Assembly (NCBI GenBank): GCA_002005325.1
Contig: CP017315.1
Span: forward strand, 1,802,501-1,866,500
DNA length: 64,000 bases
Source of the DNA: Candidatus Tokpelaia hoelldoblerii
GTDB lineage: Bacteria > Pseudomonadota > Alphaproteobacteria > Rhizobiales > Rhizobiaceae
Reading direction: 5' to 3'
Of this stretch, positions 1-8,024 are shown piece by piece (within the stretch, counting starts at the first letter, position 1; every line of letters starts with the position of its first letter). A model generated the notes under the pieces. That model was not told the origin of the DNA. It searched no databases and was given only the letters and a program-made list of their open reading frames with translations. The position numbers and the translations under genes are program-made.

Positions 1-394
1 CAGAAAACCCGCGCACCCGGAGCGGCACGAGCGATTTTTTCCACTTCTTCCACGCAATCAACCGCATAAAGCGAAACGCCCAGAGCATGGGCGCGGGCAA
101 TATCGCGCTCTTTCTTGATGGTGTTGCCATAGGAAATACGGTTCGGCGTTGCACCGGCTTCAAGCGCCATTTCAATCTCTGCCACTGAGGCAGTATCAAA
201 ACAGGAGCCCAGAGAAGCCAGAAGACGCAACACTTCCGGAGCGGGATTGGCTTTTACCGCATAAAAGATGCGGGCCTGCGGCAGGGCTTTTTCAAAGCCA
301 AGATAATTCGCGCGCACAACATCAAGATCAACCACAAGGCAAGGGCCTTCGGGACGGCGTGTTTCAAAAAAATCGCGCATACGTTGTGTAATCA
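1..394 (-). CDS. Ornithine/lysine decarboxylase, fold-III PLP enzyme (N-terminal part, 3' end outside the window)
   Basis: The visible part is the first 131 residues of a pyridoxal-phosphate decarboxylase of the alanine-racemase-like (fold III) type. These enzymes make putrescine or cadaverine from ornithine or lysine in the cytosol. The Schiff-base lysine lies in a YAVKANP motif near residue 49, followed by LGSCFDTASVAEIE and SYGNTIKKERDI, which are typical of the bacterial ODC group found in Rhizobiales. It starts at the ATG at 394, with a purine-rich GGGAGAA shortly upstream on the minus strand. A leader of about 410 nucleotides precedes it (see the speF-type leader). Diaminopimelate decarboxylase (lysA) is the main alternative, but the conserved block fits ODC better. 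The C-terminal half, with the substrate-binding residues, is not in the window, so ornithine versus lysine preference cannot be read. Confidence 0.85.
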
Positions 395-808
395 TGTCAG
401 TTCTCCCGGAAACAGATATTTCCATAACCGAACCTGTATGCGGCGTCATTGCCTTACAGGATAAAGCTTGCAAAGGTACAGAACCAACTCCACGGTATAC
501 CCATGGCAATCAGACTGCTGTTAAAGAACAGCGCGGATACCCGCATTGTTCCGCTTTGTCTGCCTTTTGATTGGAATTGGAGAACCGTTTCCGCACGGAA
601 GGCAAGGAGGGTGTGCCTCTACAGTATCCCAACCTCTTTATCAGGCCGGATAACACCAGAAAGGCCCGCACCGTCGTTGCTTCAAGATGTCCTCGCTCTG
701 CTGGTTGGCCAACAGAATAACTGGAGGGGTTAATTCCAGGTACCTTACCGGTTATTCTCACCATTCGAGAACCCGGCGGACACCCACAGGCACGTGCGAC
801 TTTGGGCA
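395..808 (-). promoter_or_regulatory. speF-type structured 5' leader of the decarboxylase gene
   Basis: The roughly 410 bases between the promoter and the decarboxylase ATG contain no credible gene but are GC-rich and structured, unlike an ordinary spacer. Alphaproteobacterial ornithine decarboxylase genes are known to carry a long conserved cis-regulatory RNA called the speF motif, found by comparative genomics together with the SAM-II riboswitch. Position, length and target gene match here. A minus-strand frame through it (510-809) translates into a protein-like string that I believe is often annotated by mistake in relatives. That would fit a nucleotide-level conserved RNA. I did not fold it or compare it with the Rfam model. 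Confidence 0.6.
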
Positions 809-814
809 TGAGGG

Positions 815-843
815 CATATAGGCCGAATAAAATACGATTTCAA
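815..843 (-). promoter_or_regulatory. Sigma-70-type promoter for the decarboxylase leader
   Basis: On the minus strand a TTGAAA hexamer (843-838) is followed after 17 bases by TATATG (820-815). Transcription would start near 808, which gives a leader of about 413 nucleotides. Spacing is ideal and both hexamers are close to consensus. No experimental start is known to me. Confidence 0.5.
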
Positions 844-1017
844 CATTAAAAATAGTATTTTGCACATTTTTGCAGAAAACAGTCGCATTACGTGGCATTT
901 TTGCCGTTTTTCCTTTGTTAATAGCTTGTTTTAACACAATTTTACTGTAAAAAGCATTTTCATAACCGGTAAATTGCCCTACACCATGAAAGACTGAACG
1001 AGATTCAAGGGAAAACG
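844..1017. other. Divergent intergenic region before the LysR gene
   Basis: AT-rich spacer of about 170 bases between the decarboxylase promoter and the LysR-type gene. It contains several A/T runs but no clear operator, and I could not choose a convincing promoter for the plus-strand gene. LysR regulators often control a divergent neighbour, so this region could hold a binding site for the product of the 1018 gene, but no T-N11-A palindrome stood out. Confidence 0.3.
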
Positions 1018-1929
1018 ATGGGGATACTAACGCGGATGCGCGCTTTTATTGATGTGGTGGAAGCAAGCGGCTTTTCAGCCGCCAGCCGTAAAACCGGCCG
1101 CTCCAAGGCGCTTTTATCCAAACATGTACGCGAACTGGAAGATTCGCTTGGCGTTTTGCTGCTCAACCGTTCCACCCGCCAGTTATCCTTGACGGAAGCC
1201 GGACATATTTATTACCAGCGCGCCCAGGAAATTCTGCTTGAAATGACCGATTTGCAGGACAGCGTTACCGCCGTCAACGCCGTCATGCGCGGGCGGATCA
1301 AAATCAGCGCGCCTCACCCTTTTGCCGATGCCCCTATCGGCCAGTCGCTGATTGATTTCTGCGCTGCCTATCCTGATATTACGCTTGATATCCACCTGGA
1401 AGACCGCTTTGTTGACCTGATCGAGGAAGGCATTGACCTTGCTATCCGCATTACCAAACTGGATGATTCGTCTCTGATTGCACGACAATTGATGCCGGTG
1501 CATTCGGTGGTCTGCGCCTCACCGGCCCTCATCGCCCGCCTCGGCGAGCCGAAAAGGCCGGAAGACTTGCGTAACCAGCCCTGCCTGATTGACCGCAACA
1601 ACCGCAGTTTCAATCACTGGACCTTCATGCTGGCGGATGGCAGTGAATTGTCTGTCGCCGTTACCGGCTCAATCGAAGTGAACAGCCCGAACATCACCCG
1701 CAGCGCGGCTATAGCCGGTCTGGGCTTTGCCCGCATGCCGTATTTTGTTGCTGAGGACGCCATCAAAAGCGGCGAGCTGAAGCCTGTTCTGGAAGATTAT
1801 CAGGTGACCGGCATGGGGGTTTATGCTGTTTTCCCCCACCGGCGTTATCTGCCTGCCCGGGTGCGGTTGCTGCTGGATTATCTGGCGCAGTGGTTTCGCG
1901 ATTATCAGGTGGCCCATCCGCAATCCTGA
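1018..1929 (+). CDS. LysR-family transcriptional regulator
   Basis: A 303-residue protein with the usual LysR layout: an N-terminal winged helix-turn-helix at about residues 5-62 (GFSAASRKTGRSKALLSKHV, then the LGVLLLNRSTR wing) and a periplasmic-binding-protein-like effector domain from about residue 90 to the end. The effector domain has the pattern of the large subgroup related to DsdC/AaeR-type regulators (PDITLDIHLEDR, DLAIRI). The ATG at 1018 follows an AAGGGAAAA ribosome-binding site. It is divergent from the decarboxylase gene, with about 180 bases between the gene and that promoter. Its inducer and targets cannot be deduced. The downstream gene is convergent, so it is transcribed alone. 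Confidence 0.9.
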   Translation: MGILTRMRAFIDVVEASGFSAASRKTGRSKALLSKHVRELEDSLGVLLLNRSTRQLSLTEAGHIYYQRAQEILLEMTDLQDSVTAVNAVMRGRIKISAPHPFADAPIGQSLIDFCAAYPDITLDIHLEDRFVDLIEEGIDLAIRITKLDDSSLIARQLMPVHSVVCASPALIARLGEPKRPEDLRNQPCLIDRNNRSFNHWTFMLADGSELSVAVTGSIEVNSPNITRSAAIAGLGFARMPYFVAEDAIKSGELKPVLEDYQVTGMGVYAVFPHRRYLPARVRLLLDYLAQWFRDYQVAHPQS

Positions 1930-1966
1930 ATAATCCGCCATGGCAGCAAAGCTGAGGATATCCAGC

Positions 1967-2659
1967 CTATAAGATACCGGCAACTTCCGTCTTCACCTGC
2001 GCAAACATCAGGTCAACCTGCGCATGCGCATCTGCCATTTCCAGCACCTCAGCGCCTGGATCACCATTACAGCACACAGCTTCATTAACATCCGCCTGAG
2101 CGCTTGCTCCCAAAGGTCCGCCTTTTATACCAAAAGGCTGTGCCGGCAGTTTCAACAGACTGTCAATCTTGGCAACCGTATTGGAAGAGAAGGGTATCTC
2201 GTCCCTGATATGAAAACGATTACCGGGCAGCGTGTAATCAACATAGACATTCCGCCATCTTTCAATAGCCGATGAACGCTGCATACTTTTGATAGACCCC
2301 ACCGGATCGCAGGTGACGAGCAACCGCACTGTCATCCCCTGCAACGCCAGCCGGTTTTTAATCAGACGCATAGCCGTTGTCGCCCCCCATGAATGCGCAA
2401 CAATAACCACGGTTTGTTTGAATCTTGAAAAATAGGCTGCCTGCCCGTCAATCATCTGGTTGAGATGTTTGTTAAAGCCGCGATACCACGGATAATGCCG
2501 CTGATAATACACATATTGCCGGCCGGCATGGGTATCCATTTCTGCCTTATACGCTTCATAAACCTGATAAACGACCTTTGAATAGCCATCCATAAAACCA
2601 CCGATAAACAGTACATAGGGACGGCAATCATTTTTTTCAGAATCTGTACTCGTCTGCAT
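1967..2659 (-). CDS. Alpha/beta-hydrolase-like protein, function unknown
   Basis: A 230-residue protein without a signal peptide. It has a strand-rich start (YVLFIGGFMDG) and a nucleophile-elbow motif AHSWGA with Ser about residue 90, which matches the G/A-x-S-x-G elbow of lipases and esterases. A late acidic stretch and a histidine near the C terminus could complete a triad, but I cannot assign them. I chose the ATG at 2659 because an AGGAAAA ribosome-binding site lies just upstream, and the longer frame would begin with an unlikely cysteine-rich peptide. The gene stands alone, convergent with the LysR gene. Substrate unknown; an esterase or lipase-like role is inference only. Confidence 0.65.
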   Translation of the reverse strand: MQTSTDSEKNDCRPYVLFIGGFMDGYSKVVYQVYEAYKAEMDTHAGRQYVYYQRHYPWYRGFNKHLNQMIDGQAAYFSRFKQTVVIVAHSWGATTAMRLIKNRLALQGMTVRLLVTCDPVGSIKSMQRSSAIERWRNVYVDYTLPGNRFHIRDEIPFSSNTVAKIDSLLKLPAQPFGIKGGPLGASAQADVNEAVCCNGDPGAEVLEMADAHAQVDLMFAQVKTEVAGIL

Positions 2660-2753
2660 CGAATTTTCCTGTCTGTAATGGCAAACAGTGATTAAATAAA
2701 GCACCTGCAATGACAGACAATGATTAAATTATGACAATAACTTCAATCCCTTT

Positions 2754-2792
2754 GATAAAAAAAGAGCCAGCCGGAATTTAACCGGCTGGCTC
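2754..2792 (-). terminator. Rho-independent terminator of the ffh-rpsP transcript
   Basis: A perfect 11-bp inverted repeat (2764-2774 with 2782-2792, loop of 7) is followed on the minus strand by a run of seven T. It sits 24 bases after the rpsP stop codon, so the operon ends at rpsP here. Confidence 0.9.
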
Positions 2793-2815
2793 CTGTTTCC
2801 CTTATCCGGAAAAGT

Positions 2816-3295
2816 TTATTCCTGTGTTTCGGTTTCAGCCTCGGGAGCAGCAGTCTCTTCCGCCGGTGCAGCAGCTTCCTCGGCAGGAGCAGCTTCTTCA
2901 ACCGGTGCGGCAGCAGCTTCAGCGGCGGCTGCCGCTTCTTCAGCAGCTTTTGCCTTTGCATCTTCCTCAGCCTGACGGGCTTCAGCAATACGCTCCTGTG
3001 CCTTCTTGCCCGGTTCACCCTTGTTCGGGTTGTTGCGGGCCGGGCGCTTGGCAAGACCGGCAGCATCAAGGAAACGCAGAACGCGGTCTGTCGGCTGGGC
3101 GCCGTTTTTCAGCCAGTGCTGAATACGGTCAGCGTCAAGCTTCACACGCTCGGCATCCTTCGGCAGGGTCGGATTCCACGCACCGACCTTCTCAATGAAA
3201 CGGCCATCACGCGGGCTGCGCACATCGGCGATGACGATGTGGTAATAGGGACGCTTTTTGGAACCCGCACGGGCCAGACGAATTTTCAACGACAT
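2816..3295 (-). CDS. rpsP: 30S ribosomal protein S16
   Basis: The first ~80 residues are a standard S16 (MSLKIRLARAGSKKRPYYHIV at the start, later GAWNPTLPKDAERVKLDADRI and PTDRVLRFLDAAGLAKR). S16 binds 16S rRNA and is needed for small-subunit assembly. The remaining ~50 residues form an acidic, alanine-rich low-complexity tail. That brings the protein to 159 residues against about 80 for E. coli, and similar tails occur in other Rhizobiales. It lies downstream of ffh and a chorismate mutase gene on the same strand. It is followed at once by a strong terminator, and rimM, trmD and rplS, the common partners, are not next to it. The ATG at 3295 has an AGGAG ribosome-binding site. Confidence 0.97.
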   Translation of the reverse strand: MSLKIRLARAGSKKRPYYHIVIADVRSPRDGRFIEKVGAWNPTLPKDAERVKLDADRIQHWLKNGAQPTDRVLRFLDAAGLAKRPARNNPNKGEPGKKAQERIAEARQAEEDAKAKAAEEAAAAAEAAAAPVEEAAPAEEAAAPAEETAAPEAETETQE

Positions 3296-3348
3296 ATTTT
3301 TTTACTCCTGTTGTCGGTTTAACCGGTTCTTCCGGTCAATCTGCTTGT

Positions 3349-3648
3349 TCAGCGGTCAGCTGCAATATCCTCATGGTGACGGATGACTTCCCGCACAATG
3401 AAATTCAAAAACTTTTCAGCAAAATCCGGGTCAAGCTGCGCTTCCAGCGCCAAAGCCCGCAACCGTTCAATCTGCCGTGTCTCACGCGCCGGATCGGCGG
3501 GCGGCAGGTTATATTTCGCCTTCAATTCCCCCACTGCTTTGGTGCAACGGAAACGTTCAGCCAGAATGTGAACAAGCGTTGCATCAAAATTATCAATTGA
3601 TGCCCGCAGCTTCTGCAATTCCTGTGGTATTGTTCCAGCGCTCATCAT
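3349..3648 (-). CDS. Chorismate mutase, AroQ type
   Basis: A 99-residue all-helical protein of the AroQ chorismate mutase family, which converts chorismate to prephenate for phenylalanine and tyrosine synthesis. Visible hallmarks are LRASIDNFDATLVHILAERF at about residues 13-32 and KAVGELKAKY with the first catalytic arginine and lysine region, then RETRQIERLR. It overlaps the ffh stop codon in a TGATGATG arrangement, so translation is probably coupled. The ribosome-binding site AAGGG lies in the last ffh codons. It starts at the ATG at 3648, or equally at 3645. A stand-alone mutase between ffh and rpsP is the arrangement known from Brucella. Confidence 0.88.
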   Translation of the reverse strand: MMSAGTIPQELQKLRASIDNFDATLVHILAERFRCTKAVGELKAKYNLPPADPARETRQIERLRALALEAQLDPDFAEKFLNFIVREVIRHHEDIAADR

Positions 3649-5180
3649 CAACCCTTTTTCTTCGGCAAACCCGGCAGGCCGGGAAGTTTTGCCCCGCTGC
3701 CCGGCAAGCCCGGCAGACCGGGCAGTTTACCGCCCTTGCCCAAACCGGCGGCTTCCGCCTGTTTTTGCAAAGCTTCCAGCTGTCCGGGATCCATGGAAGA
3801 CAAATCCGGCAGGCCGCCCATACCACCAAGACCAAGTCTGGAGCCAAGGCCACCCATCATCCGCTTCATCATGCCGCCGCCCTTGCCGCCCATGGCTTTC
3901 ATCATGTCGGCCATCTGCCGGTGCATTTTCAGCAATTTATTGATTTCCGCCGCAGAGGTGCCTGAACCCTTGGCAATACGCTGTTTGCGGCTGTGTTTCA
4001 GAATATCGGGATTTGCCCGTTCCTGCCGTGTCATGGAAGAAATAATCGCCAGCTGGCGCTCAAACAGGCTGTCATCAACCCCGGCCGCGGCAATCTGCTC
4101 TTTCATTTTACCGATTCCCGGCAGCATTCCCATAATACCGCCCATTCCGCCGAGTTTTTTCATCTGGCTCAGCTGCTCGGCCAGATCATCAAGATCAAAC
4201 TTGCCCGCCTGCATTTTCCTGGCCAAAGCTGTCGCTTTTTCAGCATCAATCGTTTCTGCCGCTTTTTCCACCAGCGAAACAATATCGCCCATGCCGAGGA
4301 TTCGATCAGCGATACGCCTGGGATGAAATTCTTCCAAAGCATCCATTTTTTCGCCGGTGGCAATCGCTTTGATTGGCTTGCCTGTTACCGCCCGCATGGA
4401 AAGCGCCGCGCCGCCGCGGCCATCACCATCCATACGGGTGAGAACAATACCGGTAATGCCGACTCGCTCGTCAAAAGAACGGGCAAGGTTGACGGCATCC
4501 TGACCGGTCAGACTGTCGGCAACCAGTAAAACTTCGTGCGGAGCAGACCTGGCCTTGATATCAGCCATTTCCACCATCAGCGGCTCATCAATATGGGTGC
4601 GGCCGGCAGTATCGAGAATCACCGCATCATGCCCGCCGAGCTTCGCCGCCTGAACGGCGCGCGCGGCAATTTCCACCGGTGACTGGCCGGCAATAACCGG
4701 CAAAGTAGCAATGCCCGTCTGCTCGCCCAGCTGGCGCAACTGCTCCTGCGCGGCAGGGCGGCGGGTATCAAGCGAAGCCAGCAGAACTTTCTTGTTCTGT
4801 CTGTCTGTCAGGCGTTTGGCAATCTTGGCCGACGTGGTGGTTTTACCCGACCCCTGCAAACCCACCATCATAATCACAACGGGCGCGGGAGCGTTAAGGT
4901 CAATCGCCACTCCCTCAGCGCCCAGCATTTCCACCAGCTCGTCATGAACAATCTTGACAACCATCTGCCCGGGCTTGATAGATTTGACAATCTGTGCGCC
5001 AACAGCTTTTTCACGCACACGATCGGTGAACGAGCGGACAACGTCAAGCGCCACATCCGCCTCAAGCAAGGCGCGGCGAATCTCACGCAATGCGGTTGCA
5101 ACATCCTGTTCCGACAGCGAACCACGCCCCGTCAGATTATCCAGAATGGAACCTAACCGTTCCTGTAAAGATTCAAACAT
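3648..5180 (-). CDS. ffh: Signal recognition particle protein Ffh (SRP54)
   Basis: A 510-residue GTPase that binds signal sequences of nascent inner-membrane proteins and delivers the ribosome to FtsY, encoded at 46955 in this window. N domain, then G domain with P-loop GLQGSGKTTT at about 106-115, DTRRPAA and DTAGRTH, then the methionine-rich M domain (MMKAMGGKGGGMMKRMMGG) and a glycine/leucine/proline-rich C-terminal tail. The start at 5180 (MFESLQERLG) has an AAGGTG ribosome-binding site; the longer frame adds nine residues without homology. It is the first gene of an ffh-chorismate mutase-rpsP transcript. Confidence 0.97.
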   Translation of the reverse strand: MFESLQERLGSILDNLTGRGSLSEQDVATALREIRRALLEADVALDVVRSFTDRVREKAVGAQIVKSIKPGQMVVKIVHDELVEMLGAEGVAIDLNAPAPVVIMMVGLQGSGKTTTSAKIAKRLTDRQNKKVLLASLDTRRPAAQEQLRQLGEQTGIATLPVIAGQSPVEIAARAVQAAKLGGHDAVILDTAGRTHIDEPLMVEMADIKARSAPHEVLLVADSLTGQDAVNLARSFDERVGITGIVLTRMDGDGRGGAALSMRAVTGKPIKAIATGEKMDALEEFHPRRIADRILGMGDIVSLVEKAAETIDAEKATALARKMQAGKFDLDDLAEQLSQMKKLGGMGGIMGMLPGIGKMKEQIAAAGVDDSLFERQLAIISSMTRQERANPDILKHSRKQRIAKGSGTSAAEINKLLKMHRQMADMMKAMGGKGGGMMKRMMGGLGSRLGLGGMGGLPDLSSMDPGQLEALQKQAEAAGLGKGGKLPGLPGLPGSGAKLPGLPGLPKKKG

Positions 5181-5501
5181 ACCGCACCTTTTCCAAACAC
5201 CGCACAAAGCACTGCCGCACCCGAGGGCGCAACGCGCTGTCGGGTGTTGACCTCCGGAAGCATCAATATACAGTAACTGTTCCGGTCGGCGGCTTCAAGC
5301 AGATGACTTGTCGCAGATTTCTATTGCTGTTCAAACACCAAATCCACGCTTTTGTCAAGTTTTTCTTGAGGTTTTTGCTAAAAAACAGCGACCGGTGTCG
5401 TTTTCCTGTTATTATACCGCAAGGCAGGCCTTTATATTTTGATATTTGTTTTACACTATATAGCAGAATATATGTTCATCATCATGCAGGAAACACACAA
5501 T
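5181..5501. other. Gene-free spacer between ffh and the lytic transglycosylase
   Basis: About 320 bases between divergent genes. It must hold the ffh promoter and that of the plus-strand gene. I see a small inverted repeat (ACCCGA with TCGGGT, about 5219-5244) near the ffh start and AT-rich stretches near 5430-5480 before the transglycosylase gene. No RNA gene such as the SRP RNA could be recognised. Confidence 0.4.
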
Positions 5502-6317
5502 ATGCCTCATCAAACCATCATAAAAACCTTGCTTGGCGCGGCTTTTATCGCCACTTTCTCCACAGCCGCCGTTGCCGCCCCCCAATGCGGCAACGGCCCG
5601 GCCGGCTTTCCGGCCTGGGTCGCCGCCACCAGGCAGGAAGCTGCAACAAAAGGCATCGGCAAACGCGGCCTCGCCGCCCTTGACACGGTGCGCTATGCAC
5701 ACGGCACCATCAAGGCCGACCGCAGTATGCGCAGCTTCAAGCTTAATTTGCAGCAATTCATGCAAAAACGCGGCGCGTCAGCCATTGTCTCCCGCGGGCG
5801 GGCGATGAAAAGACAAAATGCTGCTCTTTTTGCCCGTATTGAAAAGCAATATGGCGTGCCTGCAGGCCCGCTGATCGCCATCTGGGGTATGGAAACCAAT
5901 TTCGGCGGGTATATGGGCAAACAGCACATTCTTTCTGCGGTTGCCACGCTTGCCTATGACTGCCGCCGGCCCGAACTGTTCACCAGACAGCTTTATGCCA
6001 GCCTGCAACTGATTGACCGCGGCAGCCTTAACCCGGGCGCCATCGGCGCCATGCACGGCGAAATCGGCCAGACACAATTTCTGCCGGTCAATGTGCTGAA
6101 ATACGGCGTGGACGGTGATGGCAATGGCCGCATTGACCTGATCGGTTCGCGTGCTGACGCGCTGGCCTCAACCGCCAACTTTCTGCGTGGACATGGCTGG
6201 AGAGCCGGCGCCGGTTACCAGCCGGGCGAGCCAAACTTCGCCGCCCTGCAGGGCTGGAACAAGGCCTCTGTTTATCAGCAAGCCATTGCTATTATGGGTA
6301 AGCAGATCGACAATTAA
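5502..6317 (+). CDS. Lytic murein transglycosylase, MltB-like
   Basis: A 271-residue exported protein with an N-terminal signal peptide (hydrophobic LLGAAFIATFSTAAVAA, cleavage likely after the AVAA). The rest is the MltB/SLT_2 catalytic domain, which cleaves peptidoglycan glycan strands with formation of 1,6-anhydro-muramic acid. The catalytic glutamate is in IWGMETNFGG, about residue 131, and the late QTQFLPVNVLKYGVDGDGNGRIDL block is typical. No lipobox is seen, so it should be soluble in the periplasm. The ATG at 5502 follows an AGGAA site at 5488; 5484 is an alternative. It is convergent with the next gene, and the two stop codons overlap by four bases. Confidence 0.9.
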   Translation: MPHQTIIKTLLGAAFIATFSTAAVAAPQCGNGPAGFPAWVAATRQEAATKGIGKRGLAALDTVRYAHGTIKADRSMRSFKLNLQQFMQKRGASAIVSRGRAMKRQNAALFARIEKQYGVPAGPLIAIWGMETNFGGYMGKQHILSAVATLAYDCRRPELFTRQLYASLQLIDRGSLNPGAIGAMHGEIGQTQFLPVNVLKYGVDGDGNGRIDLIGSRADALASTANFLRGHGWRAGAGYQPGEPNFAALQGWNKASVYQQAIAIMGKQIDN

Positions 6318-6925
6318 GACTGCGGCAACACCGGTCTTTCCATAACAAATGTGTCAGTGGTGCGTGAATAGGTGCCACTGCCTCCCATACGGGCAATTGG
6401 CCGAAAAGCATCCTCTTTGATATAATCTTTGGCTGCATCCTGTATAAGGGCATCTTCAATACGCAGGGCAATGACCCTGCCCACCATCAGAATCTGTTCC
6501 TGTCCGGTGTTCACAGTTTCAAGCAATGAGCATTCCAGCGACACCGGCGCTTGCGCAATCTGAGGCGGCGCAACATGGGCGGAGGCACGCGCCTGCAAGC
6601 CAAACATCTCCATTTCATTGACATCCGCGGGTACGGGCAGTGAAGTCCAGTTCATGACCTGAGCTGTTTCCTCTGTCACCAGATTGATAACAAAAGCGCC
6701 TGTTTCCATAATATTCTGTGCTGTATTTCTCAGCAGACGATGTGAAAAGCCAACCGCAACCACAGGCGGATTATCACCCATCATATTAAAAAAGCTGAAC
6801 GACGCCGCATTGATGCAACCCTGAGCCGACATACTGGTAATCCACGCAATGGGCCGCGGTATAACAAGACTTTTAATCAGACACGACACAACAGCGCGCC
6901 CTGTTTCTGCAACAGGATAATCCAT
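6314..6925 (-). CDS. Flavin reductase-like (FMN-binding split-barrel) protein
   Basis: A 203-residue protein of the flavin-reductase-like domain family. The N-terminal region IPRPIAWITS, then NAASFSFFNMMGDNPPVVAVGFS and a later TGAFVINLV, are the usual FMN-binding signatures. Members either reduce flavins with NAD(P)H for a partner monooxygenase or just bind FMN; no partner oxygenase is near. The start at 6925 (MDYPVAETG) was chosen because residues before it are not conserved and a GGGGAGAG stretch lies upstream. It sits where, in related genomes, I would expect rpoN before hpf-ptsN. Confidence 0.85.
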   Translation of the reverse strand: MDYPVAETGRAVVSCLIKSLVIPRPIAWITSMSAQGCINAASFSFFNMMGDNPPVVAVGFSHRLLRNTAQNIMETGAFVINLVTEETAQVMNWTSLPVPADVNEMEMFGLQARASAHVAPPQIAQAPVSLECSLLETVNTGQEQILMVGRVIALRIEDALIQDAAKDYIKEDAFRPIARMGGSGTYSRTTDTFVMERPVLPQS

Positions 6926-7221
6926 AAATGATTTCTCTCCCCCATCAAAAATTATGCACATAAATCAATATCAAAAAAAGCCAATGGCAACAAGCCGTTC
7001 CGGCTGAGCAGAGTGAATCAAGAACCGCAAAACAACCTATAGTTGAATAAACAATTGACTTCCCTTTGACAAATCACTACAAGCAGCCACATTCCCAAGG
7101 CGTAAAAACAAAAAAGAAGTTTTTGCAAAGCGTGCGCCGGTTCATCCATTGTATGGATTGCACATTGCGCAGGTTAAGGGTAAATTGGCAATTGTCACTG
7201 GTTAATCATGAGGTCCATGTT
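6926..7221. other. Spacer between flavin reductase and the hpf remnant
   Basis: About 300 bases without a gene. It begins with the divergent promoter area of the flavin reductase gene and includes a TTGACTTCCCTTTGACA stretch near 7051-7068 that could be a -35 region for the plus strand. I looked for the conserved C-terminal end of RpoN in the plus frames and saw nothing of it. Confidence 0.4.
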
Positions 7222-7293
7222 ATGGCACTGCGTATTTCAGGAAAGCACAGAAACAAAGAAGAAGCTTTTCGTACAATCAGTTTGATTTCATGA
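7222..7293 (+). pseudogene. Remnant of hpf (ribosome hibernation promoting factor), truncated after about 17 codons
   Basis: A 23-codon frame begins MALRISGKHRNKEEAFRT and then runs into a stop. The first residues match the start of long-form HPF/RaiA in Rhizobiales (consensus like M-x-LRISGKHM-x-I-G-x-AFRT), and the gene sits directly before ptsN, the usual place of hpf. An AGG ribosome-binding site precedes the ATG. Full-length HPF is about 190 residues, and nothing resembling its remaining beta sheet or dimerisation domain is found in the 108 bases before ptsN. I read it as the 5' stub left by a deletion. A short functional peptide is possible but less likely. Confidence 0.5.
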
Positions 7294-7401
7294 CAACCAG
7301 AACAATCTGACAGAATCTTAAGACTTGATCTTTCTGATAACAATTCATGCCTGTTTATCAGGCAGCATGTATCCCGCTGGAAAACAAGGAAAGCCAGAAT
7401 C

Positions 7402-7866
7402 ATGAATTTAAATGATTTGATTGCACCGGAAGCAATTATTCCGGCTCTCAAGGCAAGCTCCAAAAAACAGCTTTTGCAAATCATGGCGGAAAAAGCCGCC
7501 ACACTGTACAACCTGCCCGACCGGCAGGTATTTGACACCATTTTAAAGCGTGAAAAGCTTGGCTCAACGGGTGTTGGCAACGGCATTGCCATTCCGCATG
7601 GCAAGCTGGCGGAAATTGACAAGATTTTCGGCGTTTTCGCCCGTCTTGAACATCCGGTTGATTTTGAAGCGCTTGATGACCAGCCGGTTGACATCGTCTT
7701 TCTGCTGCTCGCGCCGGAAAACGCCGGCGCTGACCATCTGAAAGCCCTTTCGCGCGTGGCGCGACTGCTGCGCGAACCGGAAATGGCGGCAAAACTGCGC
7801 AACACCCATGAAGCGCAGGCGCTGTACACACTGCTGACAGAAGGAAAAACTTCAAACGCGGCCTGA
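7402..7866 (+). CDS. ptsN: Nitrogen-regulatory phosphotransferase protein EIIA(Ntr)
   Basis: A 154-residue PTS EIIA domain of the mannitol/fructose type without its own transport module. The phospho-accepting histidine is in GIAIPHGKL, residue 66. In alphaproteobacteria this protein is the end of the PtsP-NPr-EIIA(Ntr) chain and adjusts potassium, nitrogen and stress responses through protein contacts. It is normally the third gene of rpoN-hpf-ptsN; here rpoN is absent and hpf is only a stub. A strong terminator follows, so it is separate from dnaK. Confidence 0.95.
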   Translation: MNLNDLIAPEAIIPALKASSKKQLLQIMAEKAATLYNLPDRQVFDTILKREKLGSTGVGNGIAIPHGKLAEIDKIFGVFARLEHPVDFEALDDQPVDIVFLLLAPENAGADHLKALSRVARLLREPEMAAKLRNTHEAQALYTLLTEGKTSNAA

Positions 7867-7884
7867 CAAGGTAAAACCACCATC

Positions 7885-7922
7885 AATACCCCGCACTTTA
7901 CAGACAATGCGGGGTATTTTTT
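7885..7922 (+). terminator. Rho-independent terminator after ptsN
   Basis: A perfect 11-bp stem (7885-7895 with 7908-7918) with a 12-base loop and a T run to 7922, 18 bases after the ptsN stop. Confidence 0.9.
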
Positions 7923-7994
7923 ACCTGATCGCAGGAAAAAAAACAAATTAAGGCATTTTTTTGGCAATTGTGCGGGAAAAGCTTGCCTTTCTCA

Positions 7995-8024
7995 CTTGCA
8001 GTCAAAAAAACCACTCCTTATATA
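7995..8024 (+). promoter_or_regulatory. RpoH (sigma-32)-type heat-shock promoter of dnaK
   Basis: CTTG at 7995-7998 is followed after 17 bases by CCTTATATA at 8016-8024. This closely resembles the alphaproteobacterial heat-shock promoter pattern (CTTG-N17-CCTATAT-like). The predicted dnaK leader would be about 115 bases. The matching sigma factor gene, rpoH, lies at 51233 in this window. Confidence 0.6.

Noticed and set aside
510..809. 99-residue minus-strand frame starting MPKVARACGCPP in the decarboxylase leader
   Set aside because: It would start at or before the predicted transcript start and lies over the speF-type leader. The protein-like look is best explained by conservation of the RNA.
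7206..7967. 253-residue minus-strand frame over ptsN
   Set aside because: ptsN is certain on the plus strand, and this frame runs through the ptsN terminator hairpin.
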